From positions 1 to 38,449 of IMG/VR virus record IMGVR_UViG_3300042860_002168: a stretch of 38,449 bases of DNA; one strand, given 5' to 3'. This DNA is from a virus. The notes under the pieces were generated by a model. That model had not been told where the DNA came from, did not search any database, and saw only the letters and a list, made by a program, of their open reading frames with translations. The position numbers and the translations under genes are program-made. The stretch's first letter is position 1. The number at the start of each line of letters is the position of its first letter. Below are positions 23,197-31,655 of this stretch, one piece after another.

Positions 23197-23712
23197 ATGG
23201 ATCCTCGTAATTGCCTTAACTGTAGCAACATTTTCAATCCCAGAAGGACCTCAAATGTATACTGCTCTCGCAGTTGCCAGACATACCACTTGCGAGCGCT
23301 AGGAAAGATCACTCCAAGACCTAGGCAAGGAGCCACTTGTCAATGCTTGTATTGCAAGGAAAATTTTTACGTTCCGTCTTACAGAAGTAAGTCGGCCAAA
23401 TATTGCTCTCGCAGATGCTCTGCTTTGGACAAGCCCGAGATTGGCCAAAAAGCGCGGGCAAGTTCACCAATCATGAGAAGGTCAAAAGCGCTAAAAGCTC
23501 AAGGATCTACCGCCAAAAAATATAAAACTATTCTTGTAGATGGCAAGCAAGTCCGCGAGCACAGATGGATTATGGAACAGCATCTTGGGCGACAATTGGA
23601 ATCCTGGGAGCACGTTCACCACAAAGACGGCAATCATTTGAATAATGCCTTGGAAAATTTAGAGGTTTTAAGCAATGCAGACCATCAGCGAAAAGAATTA
23701 AGTGAATGGTAA
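23197..23712 (+). CDS. HNH endonuclease with two N-terminal Cys4-like motifs
   Basis: Start set at the ATG 23197 (MDPRNCLNCSNIFNPRR); an AGGAG lies 13 nt upstream. The frame extends further 5' but only as antisense to another gene. Residues 6-32 (C-x2-C...YCSRSC) and 50-85 (CLYC...YCSRRC) are two zinc-finger-like pairs. The C-terminus holds the HNH nuclease core: VREHRWIMEQHLGRQLESW, VHHKDGNHLNNALENLEVL, then HQRKEL, the variant common in phage homing endonucleases. 171 residues. It is on the plus strand between minus-strand genes, occupying the upstream side of the frameshifted gene. A mobile nuclease is the most likely role. Confidence 0.85.
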   Translation: MDPRNCLNCSNIFNPRRTSNVYCSRSCQTYHLRALGKITPRPRQGATCQCLYCKENFYVPSYRSKSAKYCSRRCSALDKPEIGQKARASSPIMRRSKALKAQGSTAKKYKTILVDGKQVREHRWIMEQHLGRQLESWEHVHHKDGNHLNNALENLEVLSNADHQRKELSEW

Positions 23713-23724
23713 ATTGCGGCCATC

Positions 23725-24450
23725 TTACGGGAAGAAATTGATTGGAGCTGTTTCAATGCTAAGCCCCGGCCACACCTTTTCACGATGCAAGATCAATGCT
23801 GTCATGATGCGTTCTGCCAAAAACGAAATGTATCGACAATTGTAGCCTTCAATTTGTTTAATTTTTTCTTGACAATTGTCCCAGATTGGCCACATGCAAT
23901 CCAGCAAAGTTTGCATGACTTCGCAATAATTTACATGGGCTCCTCGCGCCATGATGTGACCAAAGAAAATATTCTGATTAAATGCAAGCTCTAATTCTTC
24001 TTTCGTGATTGGCATTTGTCCACGATCCGCAATCAATAACGCTTGTTCAATGCCGTCCATACCTGCGTGCCCTTCTCTGTACTGCTTGGCAATGGAAAAG
24101 CCAAAATGTTCAGGCTCGGGAATGTACAGCACTGAGGGAGAAGAAGGAGCCAGTCCCTCGTCTACCCATTGTCTCCTGTACTGAGCATTGCCGATAAACT
24201 CTTCCGTGGCGTTGTTGACGAGCCAGTGAATACCAGTCAGTTCGGACCACCACTTGTTGTAGGACGAAATATTATGCTCGCCCAAATTGTCCAGGGTCCA
24301 GCCCGCATGAAAAAGCTGCAACAGTTCTCCTTGAGGAAGATTTTCTGCCCCTAATTGCATGCGATGGAGAGAAGCGGAGGATGAATAACGAGGCTCGTTA
24401 TCGCCATGACACATCACATAGATATGCCAATCTTCAGCTTGCATAGACAT
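23725..24450 (-). CDS. DUF4422-like glycosyltransferase
   Basis: 241 residues. After a N-terminal strand (WHIYVMCHGDN) comes NISSYNKWWSELTGIHWLVN, which matches the N-I-S-x-x-N-x-x-x-x-E-L-T-x-x-x-W segment of DUF4422 sugar transferases. Next is EFIGNAQYRRQW, the family Y-R-R motif. FGHIMARGAHVNYCEVMQTL and RYISFLAERIMTALIL match the C-terminal Y-x-x-F-L-A-E-R signature. DUF4422 enzymes add sugars to surface polysaccharides. It is cotranscribed with the GT32-like gene (17-nt overlap). In a phage it could decorate virion proteins or alter the host surface; the acceptor is unknown. Confidence 0.8.
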   Translation of the reverse strand: MSMQAEDWHIYVMCHGDNEPRYSSSASLHRMQLGAENLPQGELLQLFHAGWTLDNLGEHNISSYNKWWSELTGIHWLVNNATEEFIGNAQYRRQWVDEGLAPSSPSVLYIPEPEHFGFSIAKQYREGHAGMDGIEQALLIADRGQMPITKEELELAFNQNIFFGHIMARGAHVNYCEVMQTLLDCMWPIWDNCQEKIKQIEGYNCRYISFLAERIMTALILHREKVWPGLSIETAPINFFP

Positions 24451-25144
24451 CTCGCTTGGCCCAAAGTTCGTTGTAATTGTTTACGCCTTTAGCGCCAACG
24501 CCAGTAAGATCGCCACCGCCAGAAGGCTTGGACCAAGCCATAATAGTTCCATCGGGCAGGACGAAAGCCCTGTTCTTCTGCTCATGCGTAGGAGTTAGCT
24601 CTAGATAGTCACCATAAACGAAGTCCGAAGCGGGACCGTTCATTGCCAGTGCCTGACCAAGCAGCGTGGGGCCAGTAGGACACAATGGCGTGATGCCATA
24701 AAAGCGCTCATGACAATTGTTTACGATCAATTGAATGGCGGTGGTTAGCGCGGGATTGTCGGGCTGTGAATATAGAACAGTCGTGGCGCATGCCCAGGAA
24801 GTGAAGCTAAAGCGCTGGATGTCCCTAAATGCCAACCATTTGATGCGAGGCCCCACTTCTACGGGGTTGACCACTCTGATGGCAATATCCAAATACCATC
24901 CACCAAGCTTGTTCAGCAAGCAAAAGCGTCCAAGATCAGCCTTGTATGAATAGGGCTTCAGACAGTCATAAGCCCACAGCACGTCAGGGTCGTAATTGTC
25001 GGCAATAAATTGCCTTAGTGTTTCCTTGGTGTAGATCGTGTGATTTGCAGAAGGAAACGAAGCTTTAACAGTGCCAGTGGCATATTGGAGAAACGGCGAA
25101 AGCTCATCCCCCGCGTCGCTTAGAAAAATTTGAGAGATTTCCAT
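24434..25144 (-). CDS. GT32-like glycosyltransferase with altered DXD
   Basis: Start set at the ATG 25144 (MEISQIFLSDAGDELSP); a TTG at 25153 overlapping the upstream stop (TTGA-type) is the alternative. Residues about 75-98 (YSYKADLGRFCLLNKLGGWYL) are the classic GT32/OCH1 helix K-A-D-x-x-R-x-x-L-L-x-x-x-G-G-x-Y-L-D. The expected DXD (as in Y-L-D-L-D) reads D-I-A, losing the second acidic residue. Later W-K/M motifs (FVLPDGTIMAWSKPSGGG) resemble the C-terminal GT32 region. 236 residues is short for the family but common in bacteria. Sugar and acceptor are unknown; activity is uncertain because of the D-I-A. Confidence 0.78.
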   Translation of the reverse strand: MEISQIFLSDAGDELSPFLQYATGTVKASFPSANHTIYTKETLRQFIADNYDPDVLWAYDCLKPYSYKADLGRFCLLNKLGGWYLDIAIRVVNPVEVGPRIKWLAFRDIQRFSFTSWACATTVLYSQPDNPALTTAIQLIVNNCHERFYGITPLCPTGPTLLGQALAMNGPASDFVYGDYLELTPTHEQKNRAFVLPDGTIMAWSKPSGGGDLTGVGAKGVNNYNELWAKRDVYAS

Positions 25145-25149
25145 GGTGG

Positions 25150-26370
25150 TCAAACAATTTTTGCGGGAGTGCCGAAGCCTTTGAACTGAGAAGATGCTCC
25201 TTGGGCAAGCGTTTCTTCAATGATGCCAAGCATCTGCTTCTGGATGAAGGGCCAAGTGAATGGCTTCTCATGAATGCGTTTATAGCACCATTCCCCATCG
25301 GCGGCCAGGAAGTCACGATTTTCGTAATATCCGCTCAAAAGCTCCGCCAAACTTTCGGGCGTAGGAATCGGACGCTCGAGGCCATAGTTCCTATCGGTTT
25401 CTGAGCCTTGGCATTGAATGCGAGGCACTTCGCCAAAGATCTCTTTGAGGCTTGTATGGTCAGGCACCAACTGCGCCACGCCAGTCGCTGCATGCTCTGT
25501 ATTGACCAAGCCCCAGCCCTCTCCAATGCAAGTGTTTACGCCCACGTCGCAGGCGTTATACACCTTGTTGAGCTGTTCAATGGGAAGGCAGTTGTGAGTG
25601 GAAAACTCGGGGCTGGTAAGAATCAGCTTGCCCGTAGGGTCATATCCCTCGTCTTTGGCCACGCGCTTGAACAAAGGCACCAAATCCCAGCCCATATCTT
25701 TCTTGCCCATGTTGAGCCACAATCGAGCGTCTGGCTTGTCCTTGGCAAACTTGACAAAGCCCTTGATGGTCAGGTCGATGCGCTTGCGCGGTTGATTCCT
25801 GTTGCCATTGAAGACAATAAACACATCGTTCGGCACTCCCAAATCCTTCCTGCATTGCTCTTTGTCCATAGGGAAGAACTTAGTGAAGTCCGTGCCATGC
25901 CCCACCACTTCCACGGGCTTGTCGTAGCCCATTTTGCGCAGCTCTTCCTTGGCAAAGTCTGTGTAGGTGATGAGCGTGTCCCAATGGTTGATGGGCTCGC
26001 ACAGCTCAGCAAATAAACCATAGGAGTCAATGGGGGTGTACACAATGGTTTTGAAACCAATACTTTCCTTAAAAGGCTTGATGCCATTGAACAAATTGAT
26101 CGCCACCCAAATGTCGTTAAGGATGAAAACGAGATCGGGCTTGATTTTCTGAACCAGCTCTCCAATGCGATGCTGCCCAAACGGGTCGGAGCCGTAGGCC
26201 ATGGCGGGATACATTTTGCAATGCTCCTGCATTTCGCTGGGGTCGCCATGCCAGTTCACAGCCAAGGCATGCACGTCATGCTCTTTGGCCAGTGCTGGAA
26301 TCAAATGCTCGCTCACGCGCCCAAAACCAGTTTGCACCCCCACGTCGCCGCAGTAGAGAATAGTTGCCAC
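25150..26370 (-). CDS. GT4-family glycosyltransferase (GT-B fold)
   Basis: 406 residues from a GTG at 26370; a short AT-rich gap separates it from the divergent FAD gene. N-terminal domain begins MATILYCGDVGVQTGFGRVSE with the G-x-G-R motif. The C-terminal Rossmann part includes IVFNGNRNQPRKRIDLTIKG, the K/R pair that contacts nucleotide phosphate, LILTSPEFS, YNACDVGVNTCIGEGWGLVN and TEHAATG, the E-G-W-G-L-x-x-x-E motif of GT4 retaining enzymes. Length is normal. It heads the three-gene transferase run. Confidence 0.9.
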   Translation of the reverse strand: MATILYCGDVGVQTGFGRVSEHLIPALAKEHDVHALAVNWHGDPSEMQEHCKMYPAMAYGSDPFGQHRIGELVQKIKPDLVFILNDIWVAINLFNGIKPFKESIGFKTIVYTPIDSYGLFAELCEPINHWDTLITYTDFAKEELRKMGYDKPVEVVGHGTDFTKFFPMDKEQCRKDLGVPNDVFIVFNGNRNQPRKRIDLTIKGFVKFAKDKPDARLWLNMGKKDMGWDLVPLFKRVAKDEGYDPTGKLILTSPEFSTHNCLPIEQLNKVYNACDVGVNTCIGEGWGLVNTEHAATGVAQLVPDHTSLKEIFGEVPRIQCQGSETDRNYGLERPIPTPESLAELLSGYYENRDFLAADGEWCYKRIHEKPFTWPFIQKQMLGIIEETLAQGASSQFKGFGTPAKIV

Positions 26371-26412
26371 AAGAAAAGGAAAGCTGGCCTCATCTTACAA
26401 GGGTTTTAGACT

Positions 26413-27414
26413 ATGGCAGAAGCGGACTGTGGCATGCGCGTAGCGATTATCGGAGCTGGATGGGTGGGATGCCACTTGGCTTGTCAACTCAGAGACGAAC
26501 ACCACATCACGCTGTTTGACCGCAAGCCCGAACCGTTTCACGGCGCTTCGCTGATCAACCAAAATCGGCTTCACCTTGGCTATCACTACGCAAGGAATGC
26601 AGCCACTCGTTCGTTGTGCAGATTCACTTTCGATCGTTTCATGCACGAATATGGAAGTCTCACTTACACGGTGGAGAATAATTTGTATGCGGTGCCAGAA
26701 GATGAAAGCTTGCTAGACGCGGGAACCGTCAGAAGCATCTTCCCTCCATTGATCTTTCAATATGAAGAAATTGAAACTGACTTTCTTCGCGACACTTCCA
26801 TGGTTTGGCGCACTCAAGAGCGTTACATTTCCCCCGTCGAAGCCAAACAGTTCTTCTCAGGGCAATTGTCTCCAGTGTTCCAGCAAGAGCAAATTACCAG
26901 GGAAGACATTAAGCGGCTGAAGCAAGATTTTCATTTGGTGATTGATTGCACGAATAATGCGCTGCTAAAGCCATCAAGCAATGAATACTTTGAGGCAGTG
27001 GCAATGTTTCTCTATGACATTCAAAAACCTTTGCCTTTTGGTGCGCTCACTTATATTGACGGACCATTGTTCTCTTTCTATCCGTTCCACGATGGCACTA
27101 TGTCCCTGAGCCATGTGGTGCATAGCGTTGCCGCCGATTCAGTGTTGCCCATTGAGGAAGAGCCACCAATGGAAAAGCTAGAACAATTAAGACACAAGGC
27201 AGAGCTTCATGCTCGCTCGTACTGGCCAGATTTCTTGGACCATCTTTCTCGTCATAGCATTGTGCTGTCAATGAAAAGCAAACGAACCAATGCCAGTGCA
27301 TATCGAGCCCCGCTGTTCAAACAGCAGGACAATCTTCTATCTTGCTATACAGGCAAGATTCAGGGCATCTACTTGATCGAGGAAAAGGTGCGCGAAATAT
27401 TGGAGGGCTTGTAA
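26413..27414 (+). CDS. FAD-dependent oxidoreductase (DAO-like)
   Basis: 333 residues, ATG 26413 (MAEADCGMRVAIIG); an internal ATG 7 codons later (MRVAIIGAGWVG) is also plausible. The N-terminus has the dinucleotide motif V-A-I-I-G-A-G-W-V-G-C-H-L-A. FDRKPEPFHGASLINQNRLHLG and YHYARNAATRSLC match flavoprotein oxidoreductases that sit in polysaccharide loci (N-Q-x-R-L-H-x-G-x-H-Y). The C-terminal half is compatible with the substrate domain. It is the only plus-strand gene of the sugar cassette and its 3' end overlaps the convergent TIM-barrel gene by 46 nt. Substrate unknown, probably a sugar or amino sugar. Confidence 0.8.
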   Translation: MAEADCGMRVAIIGAGWVGCHLACQLRDEHHITLFDRKPEPFHGASLINQNRLHLGYHYARNAATRSLCRFTFDRFMHEYGSLTYTVENNLYAVPEDESLLDAGTVRSIFPPLIFQYEEIETDFLRDTSMVWRTQERYISPVEAKQFFSGQLSPVFQQEQITREDIKRLKQDFHLVIDCTNNALLKPSSNEYFEAVAMFLYDIQKPLPFGALTYIDGPLFSFYPFHDGTMSLSHVVHSVAADSVLPIEEEPPMEKLEQLRHKAELHARSYWPDFLDHLSRHSIVLSMKSKRTNASAYRAPLFKQQDNLLSCYTGKIQGIYLIEEKVREILEGL

Positions 27415-28112
27415 AGATGAGCGAAATAATGGTACTCACCTGGATAATTCTTTGCCTTTAACAGCTCGCGAATGACTGCCCCCTCGTATTCGGCATTGCG
27501 CAACGCTTCAGCAAAGCGCTCATGCTTTTCCTGGGAGACAATGGGGCCAATATTTTGATCGCTAATGTGAACATGCTTGATGTAGGGAAAGTATTGAACA
27601 AGCACATCTTCGGGCCATTGACTCTCTAGCCACACGCTATTAGTGTCGATCATTGTTGCAGTGTGGGACAATGAGTATTCCACAAGGCTTTGCACAATTT
27701 CTTCGACTGTGAAGAAATATTCGCCACCATAGGGCTTGGCTACGGGCTCAATACAAACAGTGCAATCGAGAGCGGCAAGGGCATCATTCACCCTTGCAAG
27801 CGCGTCCATCAAATAACGCCTGTCGCCTTTGCGCAGTCCTGGGCTTCCAAGCACCATTCTCTTCCATCCGTATTCATGCGCCATTGCCACTAAATTGGCT
27901 AAGCATGAATCCAGCGCCTGCTCGTCCCAGAAGGCGTCAATGTCCATGCCATAGAACAATGATTGTGCCGAATATTTTTGCAAGTAGCCGGAAAAGCGAC
28001 TGTGCCTCTTGAAAGGCACTGCTTCCAACAGCTCGACACCATCGGGAAGATGCAGGACAATTTCTGTATGGTCTTCGGCTTCCCAGCCAATTGCACTAAC
28101 CCCGAGCTTCAT
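27369..28112 (-). CDS. TIM-barrel sugar-phosphate isomerase/epimerase-like protein
   Basis: Start taken at the ATG 28112 (MKLGVSAIGWEAED), which begins a proper first barrel strand; an ATG at 28133 adds seven residues inside the preceding gene. Strand and loop motifs fit the AP-endonuclease-2/xylose-isomerase-like superfamily: FYGMDIDAFWDEQAL, RMVLGSPGLRKGD, VCIEPVAKPYGGEYFF, TATMIDTNSVWLES, IKHVHISDQNIGPI (metal-site H-x-H-x-S/D), and VIRELLKAK. E, D and H residues at barrel C-termini suggest an intact metal site. It is likely to isomerise or dehydrate a sugar for the transferases. About 247 residues. Confidence 0.75.
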   Translation of the reverse strand: MKLGVSAIGWEAEDHTEIVLHLPDGVELLEAVPFKRHSRFSGYLQKYSAQSLFYGMDIDAFWDEQALDSCLANLVAMAHEYGWKRMVLGSPGLRKGDRRYLMDALARVNDALAALDCTVCIEPVAKPYGGEYFFTVEEIVQSLVEYSLSHTATMIDTNSVWLESQWPEDVLVQYFPYIKHVHISDQNIGPIVSQEKHERFAEALRNAEYEGAVIRELLKAKNYPGEYHYFAHLYKPSNISRTFSSIK

Positions 28113-28848
28113 TAATAAATGCCTCCATTTCATCCATTACTTCCTCCTTGGAAAGCCAATAACCGCTTTTCGTTGCCATGGTGCGATAATCGTAAGAGAT
28201 GCGCTCACCTGAAGAGATTTCAGCATTGGGGAAAAACTTGTCAATGATTTCCAGGGTTTCAATGGGAGGCGGAAATAAATTGATCACTTCATTGCCTTTT
28301 ACTTCTTGAATGTCTTGCCACAGTCGCTTGAGCGGATACCACTGATAGGCCGAGTTGCCATTGATTTGATCGACATTGTGATCATTCAGCAAATCAAACA
28401 AGATATTCTTTTTGATAAGCGGATGGAAGACGGCTGGCAGTCGCACGATACAAGTATCAAAGCCAAGCGTGTCTTGGACAAGTGTTTCAAACAAAAGCCT
28501 GTTAGAGCCGTAGCTCAATGGTCCAAAATGCGTCCAACAACTTTCATTGCCTCCGCAATCGTCGGGCTGATAAATGTCAATGGTGGAAATAAGAATTACT
28601 TTCGTTGCCCATACCTCTGTTAGAACATCGACAATAGAGAGAATATTGTTGAAGTCTTTTACTGGATCTTTATTGACCAACCATTTTGTTGCAGGCAGGC
28701 AAGCAAGGTACAGTTCGTCCACTTGCCCTGGCATATTGGCAATCTCCGGCAACTCATGAATGTTGCTGGAATTAAAGGTGGCGTCGAAGTTGGCGGATTG
28801 CTGCAGAACGCTACCAATCAGACCAGTGTCTCCTACGAGAACTTTCAT
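28096..28848 (-). CDS. NAD-dependent sugar epimerase/dehydratase-like protein (SDR)
   Basis: ATG 28848 chosen because the product then starts MKVLVGDTGLIGSVLQQ with the G-x-x-G-x-x-G nucleotide site at its N-terminus; further upstream sequence overlaps the MuF gene region. Later motifs are TKVILISTIDIYQ (the S-T of the catalytic triad) and YGSNRLLFETLV, where the usual Y-x-x-x-K is Y-x-x-x-R. FDTCIVRLPAVFHPLIKKN is the substrate-loop region. About 250 residues, short for an extended SDR but compatible. The Arg in place of Lys leaves catalysis uncertain. It overlaps the TIM-barrel gene by 17 nt. Confidence 0.75.
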   Translation of the reverse strand: MKVLVGDTGLIGSVLQQSANFDATFNSSNIHELPEIANMPGQVDELYLACLPATKWLVNKDPVKDFNNILSIVDVLTEVWATKVILISTIDIYQPDDCGGNESCWTHFGPLSYGSNRLLFETLVQDTLGFDTCIVRLPAVFHPLIKKNILFDLLNDHNVDQINGNSAYQWYPLKRLWQDIQEVKGNEVINLFPPPIETLEIIDKFFPNAEISSGERISYDYRTMATKSGYWLSKEEVMDEMEAFINEARG

Positions 28849-28868
28849 GGGCTTGAAACTTTGCCCTA

Positions 28869-29546
28869 CTATACTGGCACCGCTTGCGGTTGCTGCCTGA
28901 AGTAGCGCACAGAACAGCGGCACCTAGCGCCGCATTCACAACGCTGTCCCGGCAGTGGCACGCTTCCAATGGGGACAACGCCACGAGCGGCATAGCGCAA
29001 GCAATCTTCGCAGTGCTTGGCTTGCTCGTCCAAGATGCGCCGCATTAAGGAATAGCCTTGTTCTTGCTGTCTGATTTCGGCTCCCAACCAGTAACTGCCA
29101 CGAACGCTTTGAGCGTATAGGCCAATGCGAGCCAAAGCCATGGGAGCAGAAACGCGACCGCCAAGCAAATCGGAGGCAAAATTCGCAAGAAAATCATATT
29201 CCAAGCGAAGCCTTTGACCCACGCGACCATATTCTGCACTGCCCATACCAGCTTTGCCTCCATGGCCAATAATTGCTGCTTGAATGTGGGCGGCTTTAAT
29301 AGCTTCTCGCACGCTTCCTTGCCACTGGTCAAGAGTGATTGATCCATTGCTGAGCATGCGCGTGAAACGCTTAAGCGAAGCTTCCAGCTTATCAATGCGT
29401 CCGTCGACAAGCTTTTGCACAGAAGCTTGGCTCAGGAATTTGCCACGTTCGTCCCGATAGCGTCCAGTGTTACGGTCGTAAGACCATGCAGCGTCCATTC
29501 TGCTAGACAACACTGCTTCTGCAAATGCGCTGAGGTCATTCAGCAT
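28869..29546 (-). CDS. MuF-like minor head protein
   Basis: Start at ATG 29546 (MLNDLSAFAEAVL), overlapping the portal stop by 11 nt; a frame-extending start at 29600 would overlap the portal gene more deeply. 225 residues. It has a helical N-terminal part (RGKFLSQASVQKLVDGRIDK, then LSNGSITLDQWQGSVREAIK) and a C-terminal Cys-rich end, KHCEDCLRYAARGVVPIGSV, then RCECGARCRCSVRYF. D/E-x-C-x-x-C...C-x-C near the end is the common tail of MuF/SPP1 gp7-type head-morphogenesis proteins. Position just after the portal is standard. Confidence 0.75.
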   Translation of the reverse strand: MLNDLSAFAEAVLSSRMDAAWSYDRNTGRYRDERGKFLSQASVQKLVDGRIDKLEASLKRFTRMLSNGSITLDQWQGSVREAIKAAHIQAAIIGHGGKAGMGSAEYGRVGQRLRLEYDFLANFASDLLGGRVSAPMALARIGLYAQSVRGSYWLGAEIRQQEQGYSLMRRILDEQAKHCEDCLRYAARGVVPIGSVPLPGQRCECGARCRCSVRYFRQQPQAVPV

Positions 29547-31611
29547 TGTCGGCTTCCAGGATTTCCTTGAACTTGACAGGAGCTTCCTCCTTCCATTCAC
29601 TCAAAGCCTTGTCAATGTCAGCCTCCGTAATAAAAGCTTCCTCGTCAATGTTGCCAAGGATCATGCCTTCTACTTTCATGGGCTCAATGGCATCGACTTT
29701 GCTACTGACCATCTTCGCCGGCCCTTTGCGTTCTGGATCGGGATCAGCTTTGCGCTTGCGAGCAACAATGGTTTGGCGCTCTTCTTTGCTCATGGCTTGA
29801 GCCTTCGCTTGAGGGAGGCACTTAGGCTTTCCTTCTTTCTCTTCACGAGCACCGCATGGTCCCATGATTTCGCCATTGGCCCCAATTCTCACCCATTTTT
29901 CCTTAAACCACTTATCAAGATCATCGGCATAAATTTCTTGACCATCACCCTTGAAAGCGCCGCTCATTGAACCGTGCTTTTCTTTGTACATGCGCTTGTA
30001 CTGCTGCACCACATAGCCACTGGCATAAGCTGATGGCCACACTTTGAATTTGCTTTTGGCCGCTGCCACAGCTTGACTATGCAGCTCTTTGTCGGTAAAA
30101 GTAACATCTCCGCGTCGATGCTCGAGATCCCGAGGCAAGTACAAGCCGGCAGCATCTTCCACTTCTCGACTTCCGTCCATGGGAAGAGTGCCGTTTTGCT
30201 CGTCAAGGGGATCGCGACCACCAGGAGGCACTTTCATGCCACCCCTTTCTTGAGTGGAACCACCCCCTCCAGGGGCAGGAAGTTCCCGCACCACGGACGG
30301 ATCGAGAGTGAGTTCCATTGACCACTCAGAGCCGCCGTAACGAGCGTCAGCCACTTCCTTGGGACTCAGTACTCCCAGTTGGATGTAACGCCCGTCAACG
30401 GCTGCCACGCGGGCTCTTACGTCGGCCTTCTCGCGCTCGTTCAGCTCGAACAAGTCGTTGAAATGAATGCGCCATGACTCAGGCATGCGCCCATTTGTGG
30501 GACCAGTGCGGCTGAGCATGATTAGCTCCATCAGCTTCTTGAGAGGGCGATGGAAAGTGGATTGCTGGTAGTCTGCAAGCGTCTTGGCGAAATCACGCTC
30601 TTCGCTTCTGCCGGTGGAACCAAGGCCGCTGGGGCTTTCGCCAAACAGCACTGTATGAGGAATCTTGGAGGCTCCAATGATGTCCACACGCATCTTCTCG
30701 AGAATTTCTCCCACGCCTCCAAAGTTTCTGCTGATAAAAGCAAGCTCTTCTTTTTCTGCGTCAATGGCGTAGCCGCGATAAACGCTCTTGCTCATATCAT
30801 TTAGTACGAGACGATCACGCACGTCTTTTTCTTTCCCAGCAGCCAGCATTTGAGCCAAGCCCTTAATCTTGTGAACGAAAATGTCAAACTCACACAACAG
30901 CGTGGCCGAGGCATTTAGGCCAGTCCAGTAGTGCTTAAAGCTTTCGTAGACAGTTTGCAAACTGCTCATTCCCCATCCATAGTTCCTTTGCCTAATGCGA
31001 TAGGGAAGCCAGTCACCGTCAAAACGCAAAATCCTATCTTTATGGATGTAGGTGAGTTGTGGCTGGCGAATGAGGTCGCCTGAAATGATTTGATAATATG
31101 TTGCCTTGGAGTAGTCGTATAGATTTTCTTCGTTAATCACTGGTGCAATTTGCCAACGGTCAAGCACTTCCATGCCTTCAACGGCATAAATGCGGCTCTT
31201 GTCTACTGGCTGATCCGCTGGACGCCCATCGTCGATGTAGAGCAGGATGACGGACCCCCCATAGAGCCGAGCATTCTTGGAAGCCAGCATGAAATTCTCG
31301 AGGATGTGCAGATCCTCAATAGTTTGTTCAATGCCCACCACCTCCTCGGCAGCGGCACCCTCGCCACCAAACAGCACTTTGAAGCCTTTGCGGGTGGCCT
31401 GCTCGGCATAAATGTCTACAATGCGGCGTGGAAGCCATTCGCCGTACAGAGCTTCCAGCTCTTCTTGAGCCAAGAAGACGATGGGCTGGGCAGTGGTTTG
31501 CAGGCTTTTGTCACGGCCTTTAATGCCCATGCCCGTGAGCGCATTGGCAAGGCCGTCCGCTCGCAGACCAGCTTCGTTCGCATGGCCAAGATCTACTGCT
31601 TCTTCCGACAT
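29536..31611 (-). CDS. portal protein (DUF1073-like) with C-terminal accessory domains
   Basis: 691 residues, ATG at 31611. Residues 1-450 are a DUF1073-type portal: PIVFLAQEELEALYGEWLPR, RIVDIYAEQATRKGF, NARLYGGSVILLYIDDGRP, then IPHTVLFGESPSGLGSTGRSE, ending near WSMELTLDPSVVRELPAPGGG. The C-terminal 230 residues are unusual for a portal: KFKVWPSAYASGYVVQQYKR, DLDKWFKEKWVRIGANGEIM / GPCGAREEKEGKPKCLP (DUF5872-like), and an acidic tail. An in-frame ATG at 30237 with AAGGGG upstream might release this part separately (weak). The portal forms the packaging ring; the extension may be an internal head passenger. It starts the late operon opposite the plus-strand nuclease gene. Confidence 0.88.
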   Translation of the reverse strand: MSEEAVDLGHANEAGLRADGLANALTGMGIKGRDKSLQTTAQPIVFLAQEELEALYGEWLPRRIVDIYAEQATRKGFKVLFGGEGAAAEEVVGIEQTIEDLHILENFMLASKNARLYGGSVILLYIDDGRPADQPVDKSRIYAVEGMEVLDRWQIAPVINEENLYDYSKATYYQIISGDLIRQPQLTYIHKDRILRFDGDWLPYRIRQRNYGWGMSSLQTVYESFKHYWTGLNASATLLCEFDIFVHKIKGLAQMLAAGKEKDVRDRLVLNDMSKSVYRGYAIDAEKEELAFISRNFGGVGEILEKMRVDIIGASKIPHTVLFGESPSGLGSTGRSEERDFAKTLADYQQSTFHRPLKKLMELIMLSRTGPTNGRMPESWRIHFNDLFELNEREKADVRARVAAVDGRYIQLGVLSPKEVADARYGGSEWSMELTLDPSVVRELPAPGGGGSTQERGGMKVPPGGRDPLDEQNGTLPMDGSREVEDAAGLYLPRDLEHRRGDVTFTDKELHSQAVAAAKSKFKVWPSAYASGYVVQQYKRMYKEKHGSMSGAFKGDGQEIYADDLDKWFKEKWVRIGANGEIMGPCGAREEKEGKPKCLPQAKAQAMSKEERQTIVARKRKADPDPERKGPAKMVSSKVDAIEPMKVEGMILGNIDEEAFITEADIDKALSEWKEEAPVKFKEILEADNAE

Positions 31612-31627
31612 TGTTCACATTATGGGC

Positions 31628-31655
31628 TTGCTTCCATTCTAAAGATGTGTATGAT
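31628..31655 (+). promoter_or_regulatory. candidate sigma70-type promoter for the terminase operon
   Basis: TTGCTT (31628-31633), 16 nt, TATGAT (31650-31655) on the plus strand in the 65-bp region between the divergent portal and nuclease-like genes. The -10 matches five of six consensus bases; the -35 matches only TTG. The predicted start lies about 15 nt before the ATG at 31677, leaving almost no leader and no Shine-Dalgarno site. Plausible but unproven. Confidence 0.3.
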
